From contig CAYHHE010000055.1 of the NCBI GenBank assembly GCA_964356295.1, positions 1 through 19,915 of the forward strand: DNA of 19,915 nucleotides, in the 5' to 3' direction. The translations under genes and the position numbers were made by a program. Under the pieces are notes generated by a model. The model did not search any database, was not told where the DNA came from, and saw nothing but the letters and a program-made list of their open reading frames with translations. This stretch comes from CAVQGZ01 sp964356295 (GTDB lineage: Bacteria > Actinomycetota > Actinomycetes > Jiangellales > Jiangellaceae). Below are positions 7,661 through 14,538 of the stretch, in pieces; the first letter of the stretch is position 1; every line of letters starts with the position of its first letter.

Positions 7661-8137
7661 TCAGACCTCAGGATCGCGGACCGAGCCCGGACGAGCACGT
7701 CCGGGCTGCTGCTGCACCAACGCACCCAGGACGGTGTCGAGCATGCCGAGGTGGCCGGTCTGGTCGGCGTACTGGCGCTTGACGTCGACGAGGTAGCTGG
7801 TGAGCGCGTCGACCCTGGCTGCGCTGATCCGCAGCAGCTCCAGCGCGACGCCGGGGTTGTGGGCCAGGAACGCGGCGGGCTCCTGCGCCACCCGGAACTG
7901 CGCGTCGCTCTCGCACCGCACCGTCGCGGTCGCTGGACGCCGCAGAGCCAGGGCCATCTCCCCGAACACCGAGCCGGGCTCGCTGATCCGGGCCACGGTC
8001 ACGCCGTCGCGCTCGACCGTGACGGTCCCGCGGACGAGCACGAGCAGGCGCACCTCGGACGCGCCCTGCTCGATGACGGTCGTCCCGCTGGGGTACTCCA
8101 CCAGCGGCAACCCCGCCGCGACGTCCAGCATGCTCAC
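7661..8137 (-). CDS. Cyclic nucleotide-binding-fold protein, probably degenerate site
   Basis: The 158-aa product has the CNB beta-roll (about residues 10-90): a PSGTTVIEQG strand-turn, LVLVRGTVTVERDG, and the cassette FGEMALALRRPATATV. The rest is helical (about 95-150), with no DNA-binding domain, so it is a stand-alone CNB protein rather than a CRP/FNR regulator. Aligning the cassette with that of protein kinase A, the arginine that grips the cyclic phosphate falls on A69; R66-R67 are nearby but shifted. Cyclic-nucleotide binding is therefore uncertain. GTG 8137 is preceded at exactly 6 nt by TACCGT, suggesting a leaderless start; ATG at 8131 is an alternative. The SRPBCC gene lies upstream on the same strand. 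Confidence 0.85.
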   Translation of the reverse strand: MSMLDVAAGLPLVEYPSGTTVIEQGASEVRLLVLVRGTVTVERDGVTVARISEPGSVFGEMALALRRPATATVRCESDAQFRVAQEPAAFLAHNPGVALELLRISAARVDALTSYLVDVKRQYADQTGHLGMLDTVLGALVQQQPGRARPGSVRDPEV

Positions 8138-8143
8138 CCGCTC

Positions 8144-8149
8144 ACGGTA
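8144..8149 (-). promoter_or_regulatory. Leaderless -10 box (TACCGT) for the CNB-fold gene
   Basis: TACCGT on the minus strand is followed by 6 nt and the GTG start at 8137. This spacing puts the first transcribed base at or beside the start codon. No Shine-Dalgarno is present, which fits. Confidence 0.5.
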
Positions 8150-8188
8150 CGGCCTGGCGTCCGGTGCCCGCGCGGCGCCGCCACACCC

Positions 8189-8245
8189 CGGTGATCCACG
8201 GCGCTATCGGTGCGCTCCGAGCACCAGAACGCACGTGGATCACCG
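8189..8245. repeat. 12-nt inverted-repeat hairpin element
   Basis: CGGTGATCCACG (8189-8200) is the perfect reverse complement of CGTGGATCACCG (8234-8245). Inside the 33-nt loop a smaller stem, GGTGC with GCACC, can form. The right arm includes the SRPBCC stop codon. It may terminate or process the transcript between two same-strand genes, or be a REP-like dispersed element; there is no T-run. Confidence 0.6.
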
Positions 8246-8707
8246 TCCGGGCGCACCCAACCCGCCGTCCACCAGCTCACCCCCCAGCGCCTGCGCCAGC
8301 CCACTGGCGACGATGCCGCCGTACAGCCGGAACCCGACGGCGAGCGCCGGGCCGGCCAGCGCCAGCGGCCCGACGGGCACGAGCTCAGCGTCGTAGGTGA
8401 CCCGAGAGCCCTCCCCTCGCGGCTCCACCCAGAGCTGGTCGTGGGAGCGCAGCATCCGCGAGCGAGCGTCGATGACCATGCTGTGCGGCGGGTCGAACTC
8501 GCTCACCCGGTAGCGCAGCGTGCGGGCGGGCCCGAGCCCAGCGAAGACCAGGTCCACCACCGCGTCCGGGCCCGGCCCGTGCCCGGCCACCTGGACCGCT
8601 CGGAGGATGGCGGGGTCCCACGAGGCGAACAGTCGCATGTCCGACATGAACGCGAACGCCTCGTCCACCGAGAGCGGCGTGTCGACCACGGCGAGGGCAC
8701 GAGCCAT
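8240..8707 (-). CDS. SRPBCC (polyketide cyclase/START-like) family protein
   Basis: This 155-aa protein follows the SRPBCC plan: an N-terminal strand, a helix pair with SVDEAFAFMSDMRLFASWDP (the F-x-x-W pattern typical of polyketide cyclase/dehydrase-like proteins), several strands including RYRVSEFDPPHSMVIDARS, then VTYDAELVPVGPLAL and a long C-terminal helix. The fold makes a hydrophobic cavity for lipids or other small ligands; the ligand is not predictable. ATG 8707 has no Shine-Dalgarno but is preceded at 6 nt by TAGCGT, so it is probably leaderless. The stop is embedded in the right arm of the 8189-8245 inverted repeat. Confidence 0.88.
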   Translation of the reverse strand: MARALAVVDTPLSVDEAFAFMSDMRLFASWDPAILRAVQVAGHGPGPDAVVDLVFAGLGPARTLRYRVSEFDPPHSMVIDARSRMLRSHDQLWVEPRGEGSRVTYDAELVPVGPLALAGPALAVGFRLYGGIVASGLAQALGGELVDGGLGAPGR

Positions 8708-8713
8708 CGCTGC

Positions 8714-8719
8714 ACGCTA
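8714..8719 (-). promoter_or_regulatory. Leaderless -10 box (TAGCGT) for the SRPBCC gene
   Basis: TAGCGT on the minus strand is separated from ATG 8707 by 6 nt. A second TAGCGT lies 12 nt upstream (GCTAGCGT twice, separated by TGGG), so the hexamer is duplicated. This is the clearest leaderless signal of the window. Confidence 0.55.
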
Positions 8720-8745
8720 GCCCCAACGCTAGCCCGCGGCCGACG

Positions 8746-9204
8746 TCAGCGCTCCCGGTGGCCCAGGACGATCCGCGCCAGCCTGACCGTCTCCACCATC
8801 ACGCCAACCGCAGTCCCGAACGCCGCGACGACGAGCACGACCCTCACCAGCAAGGTGACGTCGAAGGCCCAGTGGGAGAAGTCGAACGGGAACACGTCCA
8901 GCAGCCGCAGGGTGACGACCAGCGAGATACCTGCCTGCACCAGCTGGCCCAGGGACCGCAACCACGGCGGGTCCGCTGCGACCCACAGCAGGTTCACGAC
9001 CGCGCCCACGACCAGCGACAGGTTGAGGATGTCGACGACCCGGGAGAAGTCCTCGGTGAGGAACGACATGTTCTCCCAGCCGGGCGTGACGTTGACCAGG
9101 TACAGCAGGATGCCGTTGATCGCCGCGGCGATCAGGTAGCCGACGCGCCTGGCGCGCACGCCAGGCCGTCGTGGAGTTGTGGCCGGTGCTGTCGAGACAG
9201 CCAT
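8746..9204 (-). CDS. Small four-helix integral membrane protein, function unknown
   Basis: The 152-aa protein has four predicted membrane helices, at about residues 21-41, 58-78, 84-105 and 115-138. A basic N-terminus (RRPGVRARR) suggests it faces the cytosol. The WENMSFLTEDFSRVVDILNL loop between helices 1 and 2 is amphipathic. I recognise no named family; similar small proteins are common hypotheticals in actinobacteria. ATG 9204 has a good Shine-Dalgarno (GAGGAGG). It lies 68 bp downstream of the MarR gene on the same strand and may be controlled by it. A TATCGT (+ strand 9232-9237) could serve as its own -10. Confidence 0.85.
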   Translation of the reverse strand: MAVSTAPATTPRRPGVRARRVGYLIAAAINGILLYLVNVTPGWENMSFLTEDFSRVVDILNLSLVVGAVVNLLWVAADPPWLRSLGQLVQAGISLVVTLRLLDVFPFDFSHWAFDVTLLVRVVLVVAAFGTAVGVMVETVRLARIVLGHRER

Positions 9205-9272
9205 GAGAGCCTCCTCGGACGCTCGTCCAGGACGATACGGGCGACAGGCAGGCGCGACGAGGGTCTTTGTAC

Positions 9273-9686
9273 TCAGGAGCCGACGATGTCGTCGAGTTCC
9301 TTGGCCAGCGGGGCGACGTCCGCCATCCGCGCGGCCATCGCGTCGGCCATCGACCGGACGGTGTGGCGGCCCTTGCGGGTGATCTCGACCGACACGCCGC
9401 GCCGGTCACCCTCGATCGCGCCGGTCCGGCGGACCACCATGCCCCGTTCCTCGAGCCGCTCGATCAACTTGGTCACGCCGCCGCTGGACAGGCCGGTGAG
9501 CTCCTGGATCGCCGTGGGGCGCAGTGCCCCGTCGACATCGAGGGCGAACAGCAGGCTGGTGTGCAGGGTCGATGCCACTTCCCGGTCGCCGATCGCGTCC
9601 GCCGCTGCGTCGGAGAGCTGCAGACCGAGGCGGGTCAGCTGGACGACGACGCGCTCGACCTCCTGACGTCGACGGGGATCGGCCAC
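9273..9686 (-). CDS. MarR family transcriptional regulator
   Basis: The 137-aa protein is a typical MarR: N-terminal dimerisation helix, winged helix-turn-helix at about 56-84 (RPTAIQELTGLSSGGVTKLI with ERLEERGMV), a wing at 86-106 containing the family signature D94-R95-R96, and a C-terminal dimerisation helix. The frame is open far upstream, but the N-terminal extension would be low-complexity and non-family. GTG 9686 gives the usual length, and TACAGT 7 nt upstream suggests a leaderless start. A perfect GGTGATCACC palindrome 27 nt upstream may be its operator. It is divergent from the ArsC-like gene and upstream of a membrane protein. Confidence 0.93.
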   Translation of the reverse strand: MADPRRRQEVERVVVQLTRLGLQLSDAAADAIGDREVASTLHTSLLFALDVDGALRPTAIQELTGLSSGGVTKLIERLEERGMVVRRTGAIEGDRRGVSVEITRKGRHTVRSMADAMAARMADVAPLAKELDDIVGS

Positions 9687-9693
9687 GCCCGCG

Positions 9694-9699
9694 ACTGTA
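9694..9699 (-). promoter_or_regulatory. Leaderless -10 box (TACAGT) for the MarR gene
   Basis: TACAGT on the minus strand ends 7 nt before GTG 9686. It supports that start over those further upstream, which have no ribosome-binding site. Confidence 0.45.
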
Positions 9700-9713
9700 G
9701 CGTCCCCACCCCC

Positions 9714-9723
9714 GGTGATCACC
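9714..9723. promoter_or_regulatory. Palindromic operator candidate GGTGATCACC
   Basis: A perfect 10-nt palindrome lies between the divergent MarR and ArsC-like genes, 14 nt upstream of the MarR -10 box. MarR dimers typically bind such dyads, so autoregulation is plausible. Inferred from position and symmetry. Confidence 0.4.
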
Positions 9724-9733
9724 CCTGGCACGA

Positions 9734-9754
9734 GTCTGTGTCGGTGTGACAGAC
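9734..9754. promoter_or_regulatory. Second dyad, GTCTGT-N9-ACAGAC
   Basis: The half-sites GTCTGT (9734-9739) and ACAGAC (9749-9754) form a 21-nt dyad in the same divergent region, closer to the ArsC-like gene. It may bind a regulator of that gene. No gene is assigned to it. Confidence 0.35.
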
Positions 9755-9816
9755 ACGGGGCGAGAACGTGGCCTGAGTGAGATGATGGTCTCAGCGTCTG
9801 AGCAGGAGTCCCCCTC

Positions 9817-10473
9817 ATGCGGCACGCCCGCCCCCAACACCTGATCACCCTCGACCAGCAGGTAGCGCTGCGCACCGCAGCTGCGAACCTCCAGCAGCGC
9901 TTCGAGGGGATCTACGGCGTCGAGACCATCCGGGAGTTCCTGTACAGCTCCTACGACGACTTCGCCGATCGCGCCTCGACGGTGGCATGGCTGCCGCTGC
10001 TCGCCGAGCGGTTCGCCCGGCAGCGCCTGACGGCCCTGGCGCGGGTGGAGGGCAGGTCAGACTCGACGGTGCCCGTGGTGCTGTTCCTGTGCGTGCACAA
10101 CGCCGGACGCTCGCAGATGGCCATGGGCTGGTTCGAGTTCTACGCGCGCGGACGCGCGATCGCGTGGTCGGGCGGCTCGGCGCCCGGGACCGAGATCAAC
10201 CCCGCGGCGATCGAGGCGATGGCCGAGGTGGGCATCGACATCTCCCAGGAGTACCCCAAACCGTGGACCGAGGAGATCGTGCGAGCCGCGGACGTGGTGG
10301 TCACCATGGGCTGCGGGGACGCCTGCCCGATCTTCCCCGGCACGCGGTACGAGGACTGGGTCGTCGACGATCCCGCGGACAGGTGCGTCGAGGCCGTCCG
10401 ACCGATCAGGGACGAGATCGAGCGGCGGGTCCTCACGCTGCTCGACCAGCTGCGGATGCCCGTCTCGGCCTGA
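9817..10473 (+). CDS. Arsenate reductase/LMW protein-tyrosine-phosphatase-like enzyme with N-terminal helical domain
   Basis: The 218-aa protein has an N-terminal helical region (residues 1-80), similar in position to the three-helix dimerisation domain reported for actinobacterial homologues, then an LMW-PTP/ArsC fold. The P-loop is VLFLCVHNAGRSQMA, with nucleophile C92 and R98 in C-x5-R. C166 and C170 in MGCGDACP occupy the place of the resolving cysteines of thioredoxin-linked arsenate reductases such as plasmid pI258 ArsC. The DDPA loop (D184-D185-P186) supplies the usual acid. This triad favours arsenate reduction over phosphatase activity. No arsenite pump or ArsR lies nearby. ATG 9817 has AGGAG at 9804-9808. 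It converges with the AMMECR1-like gene. Confidence 0.9.
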   Translation: MRHARPQHLITLDQQVALRTAAANLQQRFEGIYGVETIREFLYSSYDDFADRASTVAWLPLLAERFARQRLTALARVEGRSDSTVPVVLFLCVHNAGRSQMAMGWFEFYARGRAIAWSGGSAPGTEINPAAIEAMAEVGIDISQEYPKPWTEEIVRAADVVVTMGCGDACPIFPGTRYEDWVVDDPADRCVEAVRPIRDEIERRVLTLLDQLRMPVSA

Positions 10474-10477
10474 CTCC

Positions 10478-10509
10478 GGTTCCGGCTGGGACGCAGGGCG
10501 CAGCCAACC
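10478..10509. terminator. Possible bidirectional terminator hairpin
   Basis: GGTT-CC-GGCTG (10478-10488) pairs with CAGCC-AACC (10501-10509), a 9-bp stem with a CC bulge and a 12-nt loop. It fills the 38-bp gap between two convergent genes, where a shared terminator is expected. There is no T-run. Confidence 0.45.
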
Positions 10510-10511
10510 CG

Positions 10512-11096
10512 TCACGCCTGGGCGCGCAGCTCGGCGGCAGGAGCGCCGAACTCCGTGGCGCGATAGCGCGACGCACGCAGCCCCGGTGGCCAGACGCGCG
10601 GCGGCAGACCCGCCTTGCGCCACAGCGCATCGAGGAACTCCGCAGGCGAGGGCAGGGACTCCCACACCGCAGGCAGGAACGTCGCGCGGTACATGCCGAC
10701 CTCGATCAGCAGCCCGTCGACCCCAACGCGCAGACCTTCCCGCAGGTCTTCCCAGCCGTGGGCGGGCAGCGCTGCCATCGGGCTGAGCACCGAGACGTGC
10801 ACGTCCATGCACTCCACGTCGAGCAGGGTCACGGCGGGCAGCCGCGGGTCGTCGAAGGCTGCAGCGGCCGCGTTGTGCGCCACGTCCACCCCGAGCACCC
10901 GGCGCGGGGCCAGCGAGCCGATGCAGCCGAGCAGCGCTCGCTCGCGACGCAGGGTCACGAAGCACGCCCCGGCCTCGGCCAGATCCCCGGTGAGCTCCTG
11001 CGGCTCGGGCAGCCACCGAGGCTCGCCCCGCAGCGGCACGACGACGGCGGTGTAGGCGATGTCCAGCGCGAGGAGCCGGTCGGTCTCGGTGATCAT
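10512..11096 (-). CDS. amrA: AMMECR1-domain protein (AmmeMemoRadiSam system protein A)
   Basis: The 194-aa product is a single AMMECR1 domain. The conserved core motif is LLGCIGSL (C58), corresponding to LRGCIG of human AMMECR1, preceded by ACFVTLRRE and followed by NAAAAAFDDPRLPAV and the VSVLSP strand. The domain's biochemical role is not established to my knowledge. Its ATG overlaps the Memo-like stop by four bases (ATGA at 11093-11096), so the two are translationally coupled. It is the last gene of the amrS-amrB-amrA operon. Length and motifs look intact. Confidence 0.95.
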   Translation of the reverse strand: MITETDRLLALDIAYTAVVVPLRGEPRWLPEPQELTGDLAEAGACFVTLRRERALLGCIGSLAPRRVLGVDVAHNAAAAAFDDPRLPAVTLLDVECMDVHVSVLSPMAALPAHGWEDLREGLRVGVDGLLIEVGMYRATFLPAVWESLPSPAEFLDALWRKAGLPPRVWPPGLRASRYRATEFGAPAAELRAQA

Positions 11097-11911
11097 CCGG
11101 GCTCCACGGCGAACGCGCCGTAGCCGACGACGCGGTGCGGCGACCCGGCAGTGTCGGCGGATGTCCGACGGTCGAGCCGTCGGACCCGGGCACTGTGGCG
11201 GCGCGCCAGTGCCAGCAGCGCCCGCAGCGGCCGGGCGCCGCAGGCGTCGTGGTCACCGATCGCATCGGCGTCGGCACTCTCGATGGCCGCGCAGGTGCGT
11301 TCGTCGTGCTGCTCGGCCGACCAGGCCGGCTCGTAGTGGGACAGGTCGGTGCTGACCAGAAGGAGCGTGTCCGCCGCACCCCACCAGGGGGCGAGCAGGT
11401 CGGCGACGTCGTCCGGGGCGCTCTCACCGACGAGCACCGGCACGATGGCGACCTCAGGCAGGGTGACCTGCAGGAACGGTAGCTGGACCTCCAGGCAGTG
11501 CTCCGGGGCGTGGGCGGTGTCGGCCACCGCCACGTGCAGCCGGCGGGACGGCGCGCGCGCGGCCAACCAGCCCCGCGCCGCCACGTCGACGGGCTCCTGC
11601 CCGAGCGGGGTGGCCCACGCGTCGGCGGCCGATACCTCGATCCCGGACAAGGGCACGAAGTGCGCCGGCCCCAGGAGCACGACCCGACGCAGGCGATGAG
11701 CCAGCGGCGGCAGCAGCCGGTACCCGACGCCGGCGGTCGGACCCGAGTACACGTACCCGGCGTGCGGCACGACCAGTGCGCACAGGTCCGGTGCGGCCGC
11801 CGGCTCGCCGCTCGGCGCCGGCGCGTGCAGGTGCCCGTCCACCTGCGCGGCGAGCACGCGCGGGTCACGCGGGTAGAACTGCCCGGCCACCACGGGCGCC
11901 CGCACGGTCAT
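11093..11911 (-). CDS. amrB: Memo-like protein (AmmeMemoRadiSam system protein B)
   Basis: The 272-aa protein belongs to the MEMO family, related in fold to extradiol (LigB-type) dioxygenases. Metal-site residues are visible: H50 in VVPHAGYVYSG, H84 in LGPAHFVPL, H192 in STDLSHYEP and C224 in DACGARPL. The first, second and last correspond by pattern to H49, H81 and C244 of human MEMO1. The EHCLEVQLPFLQ stretch (E137-H138) is also typical. The family binds metal (copper or iron are reported for MEMO1); the prokaryotic substrate is unknown. It starts at ATG 11911, two bases after the AmrS stop, and overlaps amrA by four bases. Confidence 0.95.
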   Translation of the reverse strand: MTVRAPVVAGQFYPRDPRVLAAQVDGHLHAPAPSGEPAAAPDLCALVVPHAGYVYSGPTAGVGYRLLPPLAHRLRRVVLLGPAHFVPLSGIEVSAADAWATPLGQEPVDVAARGWLAARAPSRRLHVAVADTAHAPEHCLEVQLPFLQVTLPEVAIVPVLVGESAPDDVADLLAPWWGAADTLLLVSTDLSHYEPAWSAEQHDERTCAAIESADADAIGDHDACGARPLRALLALARRHSARVRRLDRRTSADTAGSPHRVVGYGAFAVEPG

Positions 11912-11913
11912 GG

Positions 11914-13011
11914 TCAGGACGCCCCCAGGGGGTCAGCGAGCCGCACCGGCAACCGCCGGGCCCCCCAGGTCCCGGCCGGGCCGTCGAACACCCCGGCGAT
12001 GGGCGTGCCGCAGGCCTCGCAGTGCCCGTCGTCGGTGAGCCGGTAGCCGGTCAGGGTGTACCAGTCGCGCTCGACGACCGTGACTCCGCAGGACGGGCAG
12101 GTCGTAGAGCCGCCGCCGCGGTCGTGGACGTTGCCGGTGTAGGCGTAGCGCACACCGTTGCCGATCGCGATACCCCGGGCGCGAGTGAGCGTGGCCGGCG
12201 GGGTGGGCGGGAGGTCGCGCATCTTGAAGTCGGGGTGGAAGGCGGTGAAGTGCATCGGGACGTCGGGCCCGAGGTGCTCGACCACCCAGGTCGTCATGCG
12301 GTCGATCTCGTCGTCGGAGTCGTTGAGCCCGGGGATGAGCAGCGTGGTCAGCTCGACCCACACCGGGGTCTGCGTGACCAGGTACTCGATGGTGTCCAGC
12401 ACCGGCTGCAGGTGCGCCGAGCAGACCTGGTGGTAGAACTCGTCGGTGAAGGCCTTGAGGTCGACGTTGGCCGCGTCCATGTGCTGGTACATCTCGGCGC
12501 GGGGCCCGGGGAGCATGTAGCCCGCGGTCACCGAGACCGCACGGATGCCCCGCTCGTGGCAGGCGATGGCCGTGTCACGCGCGTACTCGTAGAAGATGGT
12601 CGGGTCGTTGTAGGTGAACGCGACGCTGCGGCAGTCCAGGTCCTCGGCGATACGGGCGATGCGCTGCGGGGTGGCCTGGTCGGCCAGGGTGTCGACCACC
12701 CGGCTCTTGGAGATGTCCCAGTTCTGGCAGAACCGGCAGGTCAGGTTGCAGCCGGCGGTGCCGAACGAGAGCACCGCCGATCCCGGCAGGAAGTGGTTGA
12801 GGGGCTTCTTCTCGATCGGGTCGACGCAGAAGCCGCTGCTGCGCCCGTAGGTCGTGAGCACGATCTCGGCGCCGAGCCGTCGACGCACGAAGCACAGCCC
12901 CCGCTGCCCGTCGTGCAGCGCGCAGCCGCGCGGACACACGTCGCACTGCAGCCGTCCGTCCGGCAGCGCATGCCACGCAGTCGTGGGGTGGGAGGACTCG
13001 CGCACCAACAT
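11914..13011 (-). CDS. amrS: AmmeMemoRadiSam system radical SAM enzyme
   Basis: The 365-aa enzyme has the radical SAM CxxxCxxC motif at C88, C92 and C95 (GTAGCNLTCRFCQNW). It is flanked by an N-terminal cysteine cluster (C23, C26, C30, C40) and a C-terminal four-cysteine ribbon (C305, C308, C331, C334), presumably zinc- or Fe-S-binding. VAFTYNDPTIF and TAGYMLPGP are typical of this branch, once annotated as pyruvate-formate-lyase activating enzyme; no PFL is present here. An in-frame GTG lies at 13020, but GGAGGTG covering that codon is a Shine-Dalgarno for ATG 13011, which decides the start. It leads a three-gene operon with a 2-nt gap to amrB. The ClC gene lies 51 bp upstream on the same strand. 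Confidence 0.96.
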   Translation of the reverse strand: MLVRESSHPTTAWHALPDGRLQCDVCPRGCALHDGQRGLCFVRRRLGAEIVLTTYGRSSGFCVDPIEKKPLNHFLPGSAVLSFGTAGCNLTCRFCQNWDISKSRVVDTLADQATPQRIARIAEDLDCRSVAFTYNDPTIFYEYARDTAIACHERGIRAVSVTAGYMLPGPRAEMYQHMDAANVDLKAFTDEFYHQVCSAHLQPVLDTIEYLVTQTPVWVELTTLLIPGLNDSDDEIDRMTTWVVEHLGPDVPMHFTAFHPDFKMRDLPPTPPATLTRARGIAIGNGVRYAYTGNVHDRGGGSTTCPSCGVTVVERDWYTLTGYRLTDDGHCEACGTPIAGVFDGPAGTWGARRLPVRLADPLGAS

Positions 13012-13062
13012 GACGACCACCTCCGCAGTCCTGCCCAGTGAACACCTCGGCGAAGCCAGCCG

Positions 13063-14418
13063 TCAGGGACGGAGGGCCTTGGTGTCCTCGCGCTCGGGGT
13101 CATCGGAGGGCGGGACGCCCGGGACGCGTCGCAGCCGGTCAAGCGCGGAGGCGGTCAGCAACCCGCCGACCGCCCCGAGCAGCGCGGGCGCGGTCACGGC
13201 CGGGCCGGCTGAGGAGGTGAGCAGCACCGCCAGCAGGGCCGAGGAGAACGGCAGCCGAAGCACGGCCGCGGCGCCGGCAGCCAGTGCCGCCGGCAGCAGC
13301 CCCTGCAGCGTCGAGGACGGCACCACCAGCGCCACCGCGGACGCCAGGACGGCACCGAGGTAGATCGCCGGGAAGATCTGACCGCCGCGGAAGCCACCGC
13401 CCAGGCTCAGGGCGTACGCCACCGCCTTGGCCACCGCGATCACGAGCAGCGTCCCGACCGACGTCGCGGTCAGCACCAGCGGGATGGCGCTCTGCCCGGA
13501 GAACAGGACGACATCCACAGGCTCCTGCGTGATCGCCTGGACGACGACCGCGACCGTGCCGACCCCGAGGGCGGCCAGCACGAGCGGCACCACAGGTGGT
13601 CGACCGTGCGCCCACGCCCGGAAGCGGCGAGCGTTGTGCAGCGACTCCGCGGTCAGGGCGGCGACCGCGACCGCCAGCGGGACGGCCAGCAGCACGTCCG
13701 CCAGCTGTACCTCGGGATAGGGGTCGAGCCCGGGGATGGCCAGGGTGGTCTCGCCGATCCCGGGCCAGTCAGCGACGCCCACCTGGACGAGGTAGCCCAG
13801 CGCCAACGACACCGCGACAGGCAGGAGCGCCAGCGGGTTGGAGGCGCGCCGGGCGAGCAGCGCGGCCTCGACGATGATCAGCGCGACTGCCAGCGGGTTG
13901 CCGAGCACGAGCCCGAACGCAGCGCCGCCGCCGGCCAGCATGAGCATCATGCGTTGCTGCTGCGCGGCCGGCCGGGTTGCACCACCCGCTGCCCCTGCCG
14001 CGACGACACCCAGGGCCGTCCCGATCGCCAGTGCCGGCGCCTCCGGGCCCAGGACCGCACCGAACGACAGCGACGCCAGGGCCGCCGCCAGGACGGAGGC
14101 CACCTGCCGAGGGCCGATGTCGAAGGCGAACCCGTCCAGGGGGGAGTGTCCGCCTCCTCCGGGCAAGCGCAGGGCCAACGCGGTCAAGAGGGCACCCAGG
14201 ACCAGCACACCGATCACCCACCACCACGCGACACCGTCCAGGCCCAGCCGGTCCGGGAGGTCCTCCCACAGCAGGATCTGCAGATGGTGCTGCGCGACGA
14301 TGAACACCGCGACGGCCAGCGCCGCCACCGGCCCGAGGACCGCTGCCCGCAGCAGCAGGCCGGCGAGCCCGTCGGTCTCCGCAGCGGTGCCCGCCTCGGA
14401 CGGAGGCGACTGCGTCAT
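13063..14418 (-). CDS. ClC family chloride channel/antiporter
   Basis: This 451-aa polytopic membrane protein follows the ClC order of motifs: GGGGHSPLDG (Cl- filter loop, GSGIP region), LGPEAPALAIG (equivalent of the GREGP loop; E126 aligns with the gating glutamate E148 of E. coli ClC) and GGFRGGQIFPAIYLGA (GxFxP loop). About 10-12 hydrophobic segments are present. The C-terminus ends soon after the last helix, without CBS domains. Motif I is divergent and GREGP reads GPEAP, so ion selectivity and gating could differ from textbook ClCs. ATG 14418 is chosen over an upstream extension with no membrane character; CAGAGT lies 6 nt upstream. It is upstream of amrS on the same strand and divergent from the unknown at 14539. 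Confidence 0.9.
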   Translation of the reverse strand: MTQSPPSEAGTAAETDGLAGLLLRAAVLGPVAALAVAVFIVAQHHLQILLWEDLPDRLGLDGVAWWWVIGVLVLGALLTALALRLPGGGGHSPLDGFAFDIGPRQVASVLAAALASLSFGAVLGPEAPALAIGTALGVVAAGAAGGATRPAAQQQRMMLMLAGGGAAFGLVLGNPLAVALIIVEAALLARRASNPLALLPVAVSLALGYLVQVGVADWPGIGETTLAIPGLDPYPEVQLADVLLAVPLAVAVAALTAESLHNARRFRAWAHGRPPVVPLVLAALGVGTVAVVVQAITQEPVDVVLFSGQSAIPLVLTATSVGTLLVIAVAKAVAYALSLGGGFRGGQIFPAIYLGAVLASAVALVVPSSTLQGLLPAALAAGAAAVLRLPFSSALLAVLLTSSAGPAVTAPALLGAVGGLLTASALDRLRRVPGVPPSDDPEREDTKALRP

Positions 14419-14427
14419 GGGCACACT

Positions 14428-14439
14428 CTGGCACGCCAG
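14428..14439. promoter_or_regulatory. Short dyad upstream of the ClC gene
   Basis: CTGGC-AC-GCCAG at 14428-14439 is symmetrical around a 2-nt centre. It lies 10 nt upstream of the ClC start, in the divergent promoter region, where a repressor could bind. No regulator gene is adjacent. Confidence 0.25.
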
Positions 14440-14527
14440 GGTCGGCGCTGATCGCGGTCGACCTGCGAGAAGGTGCCGCGGGCCACCCGGGGACCTTCGA
14501 CTGGTGCCCGGCACGGGTGGACGTGCC

Positions 14528-14533
14528 TACAGT
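14528..14533 (+). promoter_or_regulatory. Candidate -10 box (TACAGT) for the gene at 14539
   Basis: TACAGT is followed by 5 nt and an in-frame GTG at 14539. It is the same hexamer as the MarR -10 box and supports a nearly leaderless start. Confidence 0.4.
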
Positions 14534-14538
14534 GGGGT

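Noticed and set aside
10057..11868. Minus-strand open frame (603 codons) across the ArsC-like, amrA and amrB genes
   Set aside because: It crosses three well-supported genes in the wrong frame and has Ser/Arg/Thr/Pro-rich junk composition.
11914..13011. Pyruvate formate-lyase activating enzyme
   Set aside because: Older name for this family. The neighbouring Memo and AMMECR1 genes and the C-terminal four-Cys ribbon identify AmrS; no PFL is seen.
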